A stretch of 32,274 bases of DNA, from contig NZ_VMNW02000095.1 in the NCBI RefSeq assembly GCF_007713735.2, positions 1 to 32,274 of the forward strand, in the 5' to 3' direction. Within the stretch, counting starts at the first letter, position 1. Each line of letters opens with the position of its first letter. A program made the translations under genes and the position numbers. Origin of the DNA: Amycolatopsis acidicola (GTDB lineage Bacteria > Actinomycetota > Actinomycetes > Mycobacteriales > Pseudonocardiaceae). Below are positions 1-6,617 of this stretch, piece after piece. The notes beneath the pieces were generated by a model. It did not search any database and was not told the origin of the DNA. It worked only from the letters and a program-made list of their open reading frames with translations.

Positions 1-151
1 GTCCCGCACCCCAAACAACCCCATCACCCCACACCAGAACCGCGAACCCCCAGCAACCAGGGGCCGGACCACGTGGTTGCACGGTCCCGCACCGCCTGGC
101 TTCGCGGGCAGGGTCACTTCCGGAACCGTTAACGACGACGGGAGTTGGGAA
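1..151. other. Leader region upstream of the first SDR gene
   Basis: This stretch holds no convincing gene. The first 60 bases are a C-rich, low-complexity run of CCCC blocks separated by A-rich spacers. An in-frame GTG at 77 could extend the SDR by 25 residues, but that extension is glycine/proline-rich and unlike the family, so I treat it as untranslated. The only clear signal is the palindrome at 68-77, listed separately. I see no convincing -35/-10 pair. Confidence 0.5.
68..77. promoter_or_regulatory. Palindrome ACCACGTGGT, copy 1
   Basis: A perfect 10-base palindrome ending 74 bases before the ATG at 152. The identical sequence occurs at 5284-5293, ending 75 bases before the ATG of the flavin monooxygenase gene. 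Same sequence and nearly the same distance suggest a shared operator or activator site. The protein that binds it is unknown. Confidence 0.4.
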
Positions 152-988
152 ATGGGAAGTCTTGACGGCAAGGTCGCGCTGGTCACCGGCGCCGCACGCG
201 GACAGGGGCGCTCACACGCGGTGCGGCTCGCCCATGAGGGTGCGGACCTGATCATCCTGGACATCTGCGGCAAGGTGCCGACGACGGCCTACCACGGCGC
301 GACCTCGGCCGATCTGGCCGAAACCGCCCGCTACATCGAGAAAGCCGGGCGCAAGGTCGTCGCCCGCGAGGCCGACGTGCGGGACCTCGCCGGGCTGTCG
401 AAGGCGGTCGCCGAAGGGGTCGCGGAGCTCGGCCGGCTGGACGTCGTCGTGGCGAACGCCGGGGTGTTCTCCTCCGCTCCAGTGCACGAGCTGACCGAAG
501 AGCAGTGGGACACGATGATCGACGTGAACCTCTCCGGCGTCTGGAAAACGGTGCGCGCCACCGTCCCCACGCTGATCGAGCAGGGCACCGGCGGGTCGAT
601 CGTGCTCATCAGCTCCACCGGCGGCACACAGGGGTTCCCGAATTTCGCACATTACGTCGCCGCCAAGCACGGCGTCATCGGGCTCACCCGGTCCATCGCC
701 AACGAGCTCGGCGCGCAAGGGATCCGCTGCAACGCGATCCAGCCGACGTCGGTCCTCACCGACATGATCGACCACGAGGCGATGTACCGGCTGTTCCGCC
801 CCGACCTGGAATCCCCGACGCACGAGGACTTCCGCGAGGCATGCCAGGCCGGGATGAACGTGCTGCCGATCCCGTGGGTCGAGCCGCGCGACATCTCCGC
901 GGCCGTGGCGTGGCTGGCCTCCGACGAATCCCGTTACGTCACCGGGATCTCGCTGCCCGTGGACGCCGGAGCCATCGGCAAGATGTGA
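152..988 (+). CDS. Mycofactocin-type SDR family oxidoreductase
   Basis: A 278-residue classical short-chain dehydrogenase, probably oxidising a secondary alcohol. The Rossmann motif TGAARGQG spans residues 12-19, the active-site serine is in ISS at 153-155, and the catalytic pair is Y168-x3-K172. After beta-2 (LILDICG region, about residues 34-40) there is an extra insert of roughly 15 residues before the usual acidic ADV motif. That insert is typical of the mycofactocin-coupled SDR family, whose NAD(H) is held tightly and re-oxidised by the peptide-derived cofactor mycofactocin. I chose the ATG at 152 because GGGAG lies 7-12 bases upstream and the protein then begins with the normal SDR strand. 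No mycofactocin biosynthesis gene is in the window. The assignment to SDR is certain; the mycofactocin subgroup is recognised from the insert. Confidence 0.9.
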   Translation: MGSLDGKVALVTGAARGQGRSHAVRLAHEGADLIILDICGKVPTTAYHGATSADLAETARYIEKAGRKVVAREADVRDLAGLSKAVAEGVAELGRLDVVVANAGVFSSAPVHELTEEQWDTMIDVNLSGVWKTVRATVPTLIEQGTGGSIVLISSTGGTQGFPNFAHYVAAKHGVIGLTRSIANELGAQGIRCNAIQPTSVLTDMIDHEAMYRLFRPDLESPTHEDFREACQAGMNVLPIPWVEPRDISAAVAWLASDESRYVTGISLPVDAGAIGKM

Positions 989-997
989 CGACAGGAG

Positions 998-1027
998 AAA
1001 GCCCGGCCGCGCGCACGGCCGGGCTTT
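998..1027. terminator. Bidirectional hairpin terminator
   Basis: A perfect 12-bp stem (arms 998-1009 and 1016-1027) with a 6-base loop; its core is GCCCGGCCG paired with CGGCCGGGC, flanked by AAA and TTTT. It lies between the convergent SDR gene and the flavin reductase gene, so it can serve both strands. Confidence 0.8.
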
Positions 1028-1033
1028 TCCTTG

Positions 1034-1516
1034 TCAGCAAACGGAGTTGAGCACCGCCCCGTCGTGGAACCTGCTGTGGTGGAACACCAGCGGACCGGTC
1101 GCGTCGCCGGTGTCCAGGCCCAGCACGCGGCCCACGACGATCGTGTGGTCGCCGCCCGGGTATTCGTCCGCGATCTCACAGTCCACATAGGCGTGCACGC
1201 CGTCCAGGACCGGGCTGCCGTGCTTGCCGGGCCGGTAGCCGACGCCCTCGTAACGGTCACCGGGACCGGCGAACCGCCGCGCGACCGCTTCCTGGCCGGC
1301 GGCCAGCACGTTCGCGCAGAAGCGGCCGGACTCCCGGATCCGCGGCCAGGTCGTGGAATCGTTGCCCGCGCAGAAAAGCACGAGCGGCGGATCCAATGAC
1401 ACCGACGTGAACGAGCTGACCACCATTCCCACCGGCCCGGGCGCGGTCACCACGACCACCCCCGTCGTGAAGCGGCTCAGCGTCGTCCGGAAGGCGGCCG
1501 TGTCGAACTCGCTCAT
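1034..1516 (-). CDS. Flavin reductase domain protein (two-component monooxygenase reductase)
   Basis: A 160-residue protein of the HpaC/FRP-like flavin reductase family, full length for the class. It should reduce FMN or FAD with NAD(P)H and release the reduced flavin to a partner oxygenase. Visible family features are FTTGVVVVT near residue 16, the flavin-binding segment SSFTSVSLDPPLV near 34-46, the FCANVLA strand, and GDHTIVVGRV near the C-terminus. The ATG at 1516 is preceded by a strong Shine-Dalgarno (GAAAGGAGGG, minus strand), and this ATG overlaps the stop of the upstream RibB-like gene by ATGA, implying translational coupling. The most likely partner is the monooxygenase at 5369-6547. 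It is the last gene of a three-gene leftward operon ending at the hairpin at 998-1027. Confidence 0.88.
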   Translation of the reverse strand: MSEFDTAAFRTTLSRFTTGVVVVTAPGPVGMVVSSFTSVSLDPPLVLFCAGNDSTTWPRIRESGRFCANVLAAGQEAVARRFAGPGDRYEGVGYRPGKHGSPVLDGVHAYVDCEIADEYPGGDHTIVVGRVLGLDTGDATGPLVFHHSRFHDGAVLNSVC

Positions 1517-2121
1517 CCGGCCCTCCTTTCGTTGACCTCCAAGGGAAACAGCTCCGCGACACTGGTCACCTCGAACCCGTGTCGCGCGGCGAAAGCGGCG
1601 GACTCGTCGTGCCCGGCCATCGCGCACGGGTCACGCTCCGAGATGAGTCCACAGAGGACAGCCGCGGGTTCGAGACCGGTCTGGCGAGCCAGCTCCACCC
1701 CGGCTTCGGCCACCCCGGGCTCGTCGAACGCGCCGCCCGTCGGCCACGCCCTCAGCGGCACCGTGTGGCCGGGCCGGTGCAGCTGACCCGGCTCCGTGGC
1801 GGGATCGGCCAGCAGCCGCGCGGCGCGGCAGCGGTCGGCGGCCGAGATGCCGGTGCTGACGCCTTCCGCCGCGTCGACCGCGATCGCCTGGGCGCACCGG
1901 TACGGCCCGCGCGCGGTGATCGGCGGCAGGCCGAGCCGGTCGCAGGCCTGTCCCGTGAGGGCGACGCGCACGAACCCCGAGCCGTACCGGATCAAGAACG
2001 CCAGCGAGCTCGTGGTCGCCAGCCCGGCGGCGACCACGAGCTCCGCGGTGCCGCGCTCGTCGAGAACGATGACCGGGTGGCCGGCGCCGAACGCGCCTGC
2101 CACCCGGGTTTCCCGTGTCAT
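1513..2121 (-). CDS. RibB-like protein (DHBP synthase fold, altered active site)
   Basis: A 202-residue homolog of 3,4-dihydroxy-2-butanone-4-phosphate synthase, the enzyme that makes the four-carbon unit of riboflavin. Conserved segments are STGISAADR (residues 89-97), ADPA, RPGHTVPLRA (116-125) and PAAVLC (152-157). The residues expected to hold magnesium are missing. The acidic RENEG loop after the first strand is shortened to DERGT near 21-25. The histidine of the usual GHTEA motif is V137 (GVAEA). The glutamate of the CEI motif is G158. By family knowledge this should abolish or change the activity. It sits 6 bases after the SnoaL-like gene and overlaps the flavin reductase start, so it probably has a flavin-related or substrate-specific role. 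A redirected enzyme or a flavin/sugar-phosphate binding protein are both possible. The start has only a weak ribosome site, consistent with coupling. Confidence 0.8.
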   Translation of the reverse strand: MTRETRVAGAFGAGHPVIVLDERGTAELVVAAGLATTSSLAFLIRYGSGFVRVALTGQACDRLGLPPITARGPYRCAQAIAVDAAEGVSTGISAADRCRAARLLADPATEPGQLHRPGHTVPLRAWPTGGAFDEPGVAEAGVELARQTGLEPAAVLCGLISERDPCAMAGHDESAAFAARHGFEVTSVAELFPLEVNERRAG

Positions 2122-2127
2122 CGCTGA

Positions 2128-2505
2128 TCAGCCGTAGTCGTGGTATTCGACGACGAGACCGTCGCGGATGGTGTAGCGGCTGCACAGATCGATGCGAGCC
2201 ACCTCGCCTGCGCTCGCGAAGCCCGGGACGTCGGCCTGCGCGGTGCCCACCCACGTGTGCTCGACGACGACAGTGTCCCCGTCCGAATGCACCGCGCGGC
2301 GGTTTTCGAAGTGCTTGTCGGGGAACGCCGCTTCGAAGCCCTTGATGATGTCCCCGAATGCGGCGCGGTCGTTCAGTTCCACGCCGCGGTTGTGGTGCTC
2401 GACGTGGATGTCCTCGGCGCACAACGCGAGGAGTTTCTCGCGGTCGCCCGAGTTGTAGGCCTCGACGAAGCGCTCGGCGACGGCCGCCGGTTCGTTGCTG
2501 CTCAT
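2128..2505 (-). CDS. SnoaL-like / NTF2-fold protein
   Basis: A 125-residue cone-shaped alpha+beta protein of the NTF2-like superfamily (SnoaL, ketosteroid isomerase and limonene-epoxide hydrolase relatives). The pattern is an N-terminal helix (AVAERFVEAYNSGD), then ALCAEDIHVEHHNRG, a helix with FPD, and two C-terminal strands ending IRDGLVVEYHDYG. Such proteins act as small cyclases, isomerases, hydrolases or dehydratases, and the exact reaction cannot be read from sequence. Two ATGs are close together at 2511 and 2505. GGAAGGG lies 7 bases before the second and only 1 base before the first, so 2505 is preferred. It is the first gene of the leftward operon with the RibB-like and flavin reductase genes and is divergent from the large regulator at 2738. 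Confidence 0.85.
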   Translation of the reverse strand: MSSNEPAAVAERFVEAYNSGDREKLLALCAEDIHVEHHNRGVELNDRAAFGDIIKGFEAAFPDKHFENRRAVHSDGDTVVVEHTWVGTAQADVPGFASAGEVARIDLCSRYTIRDGLVVEYHDYG

Positions 2506-2619
2506 CCTCATTCCCTTCCGATCGGGTGCTGCCGCCGACGTTTCCCGACGGCGCCCGGCCCCGGAACCGGGAACGCCCGTGATCCGCCACGTGTCCGCCG
2601 CGCCGCCCTGACCTGTGTG

Positions 2620-2643
2620 CTCTTCCGCGAAGACCCGGAAGAG
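2620..2643. promoter_or_regulatory. Inverted repeat in the divergent promoter region
   Basis: Perfect 8-base arms, CTCTTCCG (2620-2627) and CGGAAGAG (2636-2643), are separated by 8 bases. The repeat lies between the divergent SnoaL-like operon and the large regulator, 21 bases before the -35-like hexamer at 2664. An operator for the neighbouring regulator is the simplest reading. A stem-loop in a leader transcript is the alternative. Confidence 0.4.
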
Positions 2644-2663
2644 GGGGTCAATCGCGCCCGTCC

Positions 2664-2693
2664 TTGACACGTAGTTCGTGGCCCGCGCATAGT
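2664..2693 (+). promoter_or_regulatory. Probable sigma-70-type promoter for the large regulator
   Basis: TTGACA at 2664-2669, an 18-base spacer and CATAGT at 2688-2693. Transcription would begin near 2700, giving a leader of about 38 bases before the ATG at 2738. Confidence 0.5.
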
Positions 2694-2737
2694 GAACGCG
2701 CGTCACCGGGCTGACGCCTCAATGAGGAGGCATCTTG

Positions 2738-5284
2738 ATGAATGTGCAGGACTGGCGGGAGATCCGGCAGTTGCACGAGGACGGGATGCCGATCAAGGCC
2801 ATCGCCCGGCACCGGGGGATCTCCCGCAACACGGTCCGGCGCGCGCTCCAGCTCGGCGAGCCCCCGCAACCACCACGCGCCAGGGGGTCCGTCGCCGACG
2901 CCCGCGAACCCGAGATCCGCGCCCTGCTCGCGGCGGACCCGGCGATCACCGTCGCGGCGATCGCCGAACGGCTCGGCTGGGACCACTCGATGACGGTGCT
3001 CAAGGACAGGGTGCGCACGCTGCGCGCCGAGGCACAGGCCCTGGCCCCGCCGGGCCCGCGCACCGAACTTCCCGCGCAGCTGACCGAATTCGTCGGCAGG
3101 GAGGCGGAACTGGCGTCGATCCGGGAGGTGCTGGGCTCGGCGAGGCTGGTCACGCTGCTGGGGCCTGGCGGCGTAGGCAAGACGCGGCTCGCGATCCAGG
3201 CGGCGGACAAGGTCCGGCGCGCGTTCGCCGACGGCGTCCGCTGGGTCGAGCTCGGGGCGTTGCAGGATCCTGCTCTGCTGGCGCAAACCCTCGTCGACGC
3301 CCTCGGCATCCGCGACCGGTCCGCCCGCCCCCAGCAGCTGCTGGACGACTACCTCCACAACCGCCAGTTGCTGCTCGTGCTCGACAACTGCGAGCACCTG
3401 CTGACCGCGTGCGCGGAACTCGCCAGCCACCTCCTGCACGGCGCGCGCGAACTGCGGATCATCGCCACCAGCCGGGAAGCGCTCGCGATCCCCGGCGAGC
3501 ACGCGGTCACCGTCGCCCCGTTGCGGGACAACGCGGTCACGCTGTTCGCCGCGCGCGCCCGCGACATCCTGCCCGGATTTTCCTTGGAGGACGGCAACCT
3601 CCCGCTCGTCCGCACGATCTGCACCCAGCTCGACGGGCTCCCGCTGGCGATCGAACTGGCCTGCGCGCGGCTGCGCGTGCTGTCGCTGGCCGAGCTGGCG
3701 GACCGGCTCGGCCACCGCCTGCGGCTGCTGACCGGCGGGAACCGCGCGGCCCCGGAACGGCACCGCAGCCTGCAGGCCACAGTGGACTGGAGCTTCGAGC
3801 TGTGCGATCCGGTCGAGCGCCGGCTGTGGATCCGGACCTCGGTGTTCGCCGGGAGTTTCGCGCTCAAGGCGGCCGAGGAGGTCTGCCAGGACGCCAGGCT
3901 CGGCGCCGACGACATCGTCGACGGGATCGACGGGCTGGTCGGGAAGTCCTTGCTGCTGCGGGAGGAACACCACGGCCAGGTCCGCTTCCGGATGCTGGAG
4001 ACGCTGCGCGAATACGGCCAGGCGAAGCTGAACGACATGCAGGCCGCCGAGCTGCGCATCCGCCACCACGCCTACTACGCGCGGATGATCGGCGACGTCA
4101 CGAAGCAGTGGTTCGGCGAGCGCCAGCACCAGTGGTGCGTCGACCTGCGCCTGGAACACGCCAACCTGCGCACGGCTTTCGAGACGGCGCTGGCCCGCGG
4201 GGACGACGGCACGCGGCTGATCGGCGCGCCCTGGTTCCTGTGGGCGGCGGGGTTTTCCTTCACCGAACACCGGTACTGGCTCGAACGCGCCCTCGACGCC
4301 GAGCGCGAGCCCTCGCCGGACCGGGCGCGGGCGCTCGCGACACTCGGGCTTGTGGCCGCGCTGCAAGGAGATCGTGCCGCCGCGAGCCGTGCGCTGGCGG
4401 AAGGAACGGAGGAGGCCGAGGCCGTCGGGGACGCGTTCGGGCTGGCGTACAACCGCCACGAGCAGGGCCTCGTCGCGTTCTTCGGCGGCGATTTCGACAG
4501 CTCGGAACGAATTCTGCTGGAGGCGCTCGACCGCTACCAGGGCACCGAAGCACCACCGGACCTGGTCGGCTCGCTGAGGGTCCACTTGGGACTGTTGTAC
4601 ATCTTCGCCGGGGACACCCACGAAGCCCTGCGCCACTTCGAAGCCCTGCGCCCGCAGTGCGAGGAGCACGGCGAGCGCTGGATGCTCTCGTACGCCGTGT
4701 ACGGGCTCGGCCTGACAGCGCTGATGTGCGGAAACCACGACGAGGCCGTCACGCACGCGTTGGAAAGCCTGCGCATGAAGCGGCCGTTCGACGACACCAT
4801 CGGCCTGTCCCTGACCACCGACCTGCTCGCGTGGAGCGAAGCCGCGCGCGGCGAGGCCGAACGGGCCGCGGTGCTGCTCGGCGCGGCCGAAACGCTGTGG
4901 GCGTCGGTCGGCATGCAGCTCTACGGGTCCGCGCACTGGCTCGACCAGCGCACCCGCTTCGAACGCCGGGCCCGCAACGGCTTGGGCGACAAGGGATACG
5001 AGGCCGCGGTGAAGCGTGGTCAGGCCCTGTCGCGGGGCCAGGTGCTCGAGTTCGCGCTCGGCGAGCGGGCGGGGGTCAACCGAGCCCGCCCTGGCGGGCC
5101 GGAGCTGTCGCGGCGAGAGGCCGAGGTGGCCGAGCTCGTCGCCGACGGGCTCACCAACCGGGAGATCGCGCAGAAACTCGTGATCTCGCACCGCACGGTC
5201 GAGGGCCACGTCGAGCACATTCTGGACAAGCTCGGCCTGTCCCGGCGCGCGCAGGTCGCGCAGTGGCGGAAAGCGGGTGGCTGA
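2738..5284 (+). CDS. Large ATP-binding LuxR-family regulator with an IstA-like N-terminal HTH
   Basis: An 848-residue multidomain regulator. Residues about 1-40 carry a helix-turn-helix (GMPIKAIARHRGISRNTVRR) of the kind found at the N-terminus of IS21 IstA transposases; a second HTH-like segment spans about 55-97. An AAA/NB-ARC-type NTPase follows, with Walker A GPGGVGKT at 142-149 and Walker B LLLVLDN near 211-217, plus the sensor-like motif IIATSRE. A long helical TPR-like region fills the middle. The C-terminus is a LuxR/GerE HTH (LSRREAEVAELVADGLTNREIAQKL onward). Family knowledge suggests ATP- and ligand-controlled activation of neighbouring catabolic genes. The ATG at 2738 has GAGGAGG seven bases upstream; a TTG one codon earlier is less likely. 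It lies between the SnoaL-like operon and the monooxygenase gene, so those are the likely targets. Confidence 0.9.
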   Translation: MNVQDWREIRQLHEDGMPIKAIARHRGISRNTVRRALQLGEPPQPPRARGSVADAREPEIRALLAADPAITVAAIAERLGWDHSMTVLKDRVRTLRAEAQALAPPGPRTELPAQLTEFVGREAELASIREVLGSARLVTLLGPGGVGKTRLAIQAADKVRRAFADGVRWVELGALQDPALLAQTLVDALGIRDRSARPQQLLDDYLHNRQLLLVLDNCEHLLTACAELASHLLHGARELRIIATSREALAIPGEHAVTVAPLRDNAVTLFAARARDILPGFSLEDGNLPLVRTICTQLDGLPLAIELACARLRVLSLAELADRLGHRLRLLTGGNRAAPERHRSLQATVDWSFELCDPVERRLWIRTSVFAGSFALKAAEEVCQDARLGADDIVDGIDGLVGKSLLLREEHHGQVRFRMLETLREYGQAKLNDMQAAELRIRHHAYYARMIGDVTKQWFGERQHQWCVDLRLEHANLRTAFETALARGDDGTRLIGAPWFLWAAGFSFTEHRYWLERALDAEREPSPDRARALATLGLVAALQGDRAAASRALAEGTEEAEAVGDAFGLAYNRHEQGLVAFFGGDFDSSERILLEALDRYQGTEAPPDLVGSLRVHLGLLYIFAGDTHEALRHFEALRPQCEEHGERWMLSYAVYGLGLTALMCGNHDEAVTHALESLRMKRPFDDTIGLSLTTDLLAWSEAARGEAERAAVLLGAAETLWASVGMQLYGSAHWLDQRTRFERRARNGLGDKGYEAAVKRGQALSRGQVLEFALGERAGVNRARPGGPELSRREAEVAELVADGLTNREIAQKLVISHRTVEGHVEHILDKLGLSRRAQVAQWRKAGG

Positions 5285-5293
5285 CCACGTGGT
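5284..5293. promoter_or_regulatory. Palindrome ACCACGTGGT, copy 2
   Basis: Identical to the palindrome at 68-77. It begins on the last base of the regulator's stop codon and ends 75 bases before the monooxygenase ATG, within one base of the distance seen for copy 1. It could be the binding site of the adjacent LuxR-type regulator. Confidence 0.4.
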
Positions 5294-5368
5294 GGCCCGG
5301 ATGTGACGCCCGGGGTCCGGCGGCACTGTGGACGCAGACCAGAGTGCAGTCAGAGAGGACCCAGCACA

Positions 5369-6547
5369 ATGACCGGAACCCTCGCCCGCCCGGCCACGGA
5401 CGCCCTCGCCCGTGCGAAGGCCGTCGCACCGCTCATCGAGAGCGAAGCCGACACCATCGAGCGTGACACCACGATCACCCGCCCCGTCGTCGACGCGCTG
5501 ATCGAGGCGCGGCTGTTCTGGCTCATGGTTCCCGAGGAGTACGGCGGCCTCGGCCTCGGCATGGTCGACTCGCTCAAGGTGATCGAGGAGATCTCGCGTG
5601 CCGACGGGTCCACCGGCTGGGCGCTGATGGCCAACGCGTTCAGCACCGGCATCGCCGTCGGCTTCTTCAGCGAGGAAGGCGCGCGGGAGATCTTCGACCA
5701 GCCCACGCCGGGCATTACCGCGGGCATGATCCTCCCGACCGGCAAGGCGAAGCGCGTCGAGGGCGGTTACGTCGTCAACGGCCGTTACCAGTTCGCCAGC
5801 GGTTCGGCGCACGCCAGCTGGATCGGCGCCGGGTTCGTGGTGCACGGCGACGACGGCGAGCCGCTGGTGAGCGAGAGCGGCGAACCGGTGTGCCGGGTGG
5901 CGTTCCTGCCGCGCGAGAAGGTGGAGTTCCTGGGCAACTGGAACGTGATGGGCATGGTCGGCACCGGCAGCTACGACTACGCCGTGACCGACGTGTTCGT
6001 GCCCGAGAAGCACACCATGGACACCTTCTCCACCACGCCGGTGCGGGCGGAGCCGGTGTACAAGCTGGGGTTGCTGGGGATCGGCGTCGGCGGGCACGCC
6101 GGGGTCGCGCTCGGGCTCGCCACCCGTGCGCTGCAAGAGATCGTGACGATCTCCTCGGGCAAGGCGCGTCCCGGTTACGACACCTTCGTCGGCGATTCGG
6201 CACTGTTCCGCCGCGAGTTCGGCAAGTACGAGGCGCTGCTGCAGGCCGCGCGGGCGTACGTCTACGACATCCACGGCGAGGCGGAGCAGACGGCCGCGGC
6301 GGGCGAAGAGATCACGGCCGAGCAACGCGCCCGCATGCGCCAGGTCACCACGTGGGTCCAGGAAGTCGCCAGCGACGTCGTCGGCTTCGCGCACCGGTGG
6401 GGCGGCAGCCAGTCGATCCGCAACCCGAGCGCGCTCGGCCGCTGCACGCGTGACGCGGCCGTGGCGACCCAGCACCTGCTCGTGGACCCGATGACGCTGG
6501 TGGACGCCGCGCAGGACATCCTGCCGGGTTACCTGCGCACCGCCTGA
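5369..6547 (+). CDS. Acyl-CoA-dehydrogenase-fold flavin-dependent monooxygenase (group D)
   Basis: A 392-residue protein, close to the length of HsaA and DszC-type oxygenases. The N-terminal helical domain includes FWLMVPEEYGGLGLG near residues 49-63. The middle beta domain has VVNGRYQFASGSAHASW and the strand DVFVPEKHT. The C-terminal helical bundle ends GGSQSIRNPSALGRCTRDA, the pattern of the C-terminal acyl-CoA dehydrogenase type 2 domain. Members usually use reduced flavin from a separate reductase to hydroxylate aromatic or heterocyclic substrates, and a flavin reductase is encoded nearby at 1034-1516. A genuine acyl-CoA dehydrogenase is less likely because the C-terminal substrate-base motif of that family is absent. 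The ATG at 5369 follows AGAGAGGA. The gene has its own upstream region with a palindrome and ends at a hairpin. Confidence 0.82.
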   Translation: MTGTLARPATDALARAKAVAPLIESEADTIERDTTITRPVVDALIEARLFWLMVPEEYGGLGLGMVDSLKVIEEISRADGSTGWALMANAFSTGIAVGFFSEEGAREIFDQPTPGITAGMILPTGKAKRVEGGYVVNGRYQFASGSAHASWIGAGFVVHGDDGEPLVSESGEPVCRVAFLPREKVEFLGNWNVMGMVGTGSYDYAVTDVFVPEKHTMDTFSTTPVRAEPVYKLGLLGIGVGGHAGVALGLATRALQEIVTISSGKARPGYDTFVGDSALFRREFGKYEALLQAARAYVYDIHGEAEQTAAAGEEITAEQRARMRQVTTWVQEVASDVVGFAHRWGGSQSIRNPSALGRCTRDAAVATQHLLVDPMTLVDAAQDILPGYLRTA

Positions 6548-6552
6548 AACCC

Positions 6553-6588
6553 CCGTGCGGGCGGCCTGAACCCTGGCCGTCCGCACGG
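6553..6588 (+). terminator. Hairpin terminator after the monooxygenase gene
   Basis: Fourteen-base arms at 6553-6566 and 6575-6588 pair with a single G-T wobble around an 8-base loop, followed by a short T run. The next gene starts 30 bases later, so it may attenuate rather than fully stop transcription. Confidence 0.6.
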
Positions 6589-6617
6589 TTTCCATTGTGG
6601 ACAGAGGGAGAATCCCC

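Noticed and set aside
2542..2706. N-terminal extension of the SnoaL-like protein
   Set aside because: The extra 60 or so residues lie across the promoter region and have no family match, whereas the ATG at 2505 has a proper ribosome site.
2738..3030. An IS21 insertion sequence
   Set aside because: Only the HTH resembles IstA. There is no DDE catalytic domain, no IstB gene and no terminal inverted repeats, and the frame continues into a regulator.
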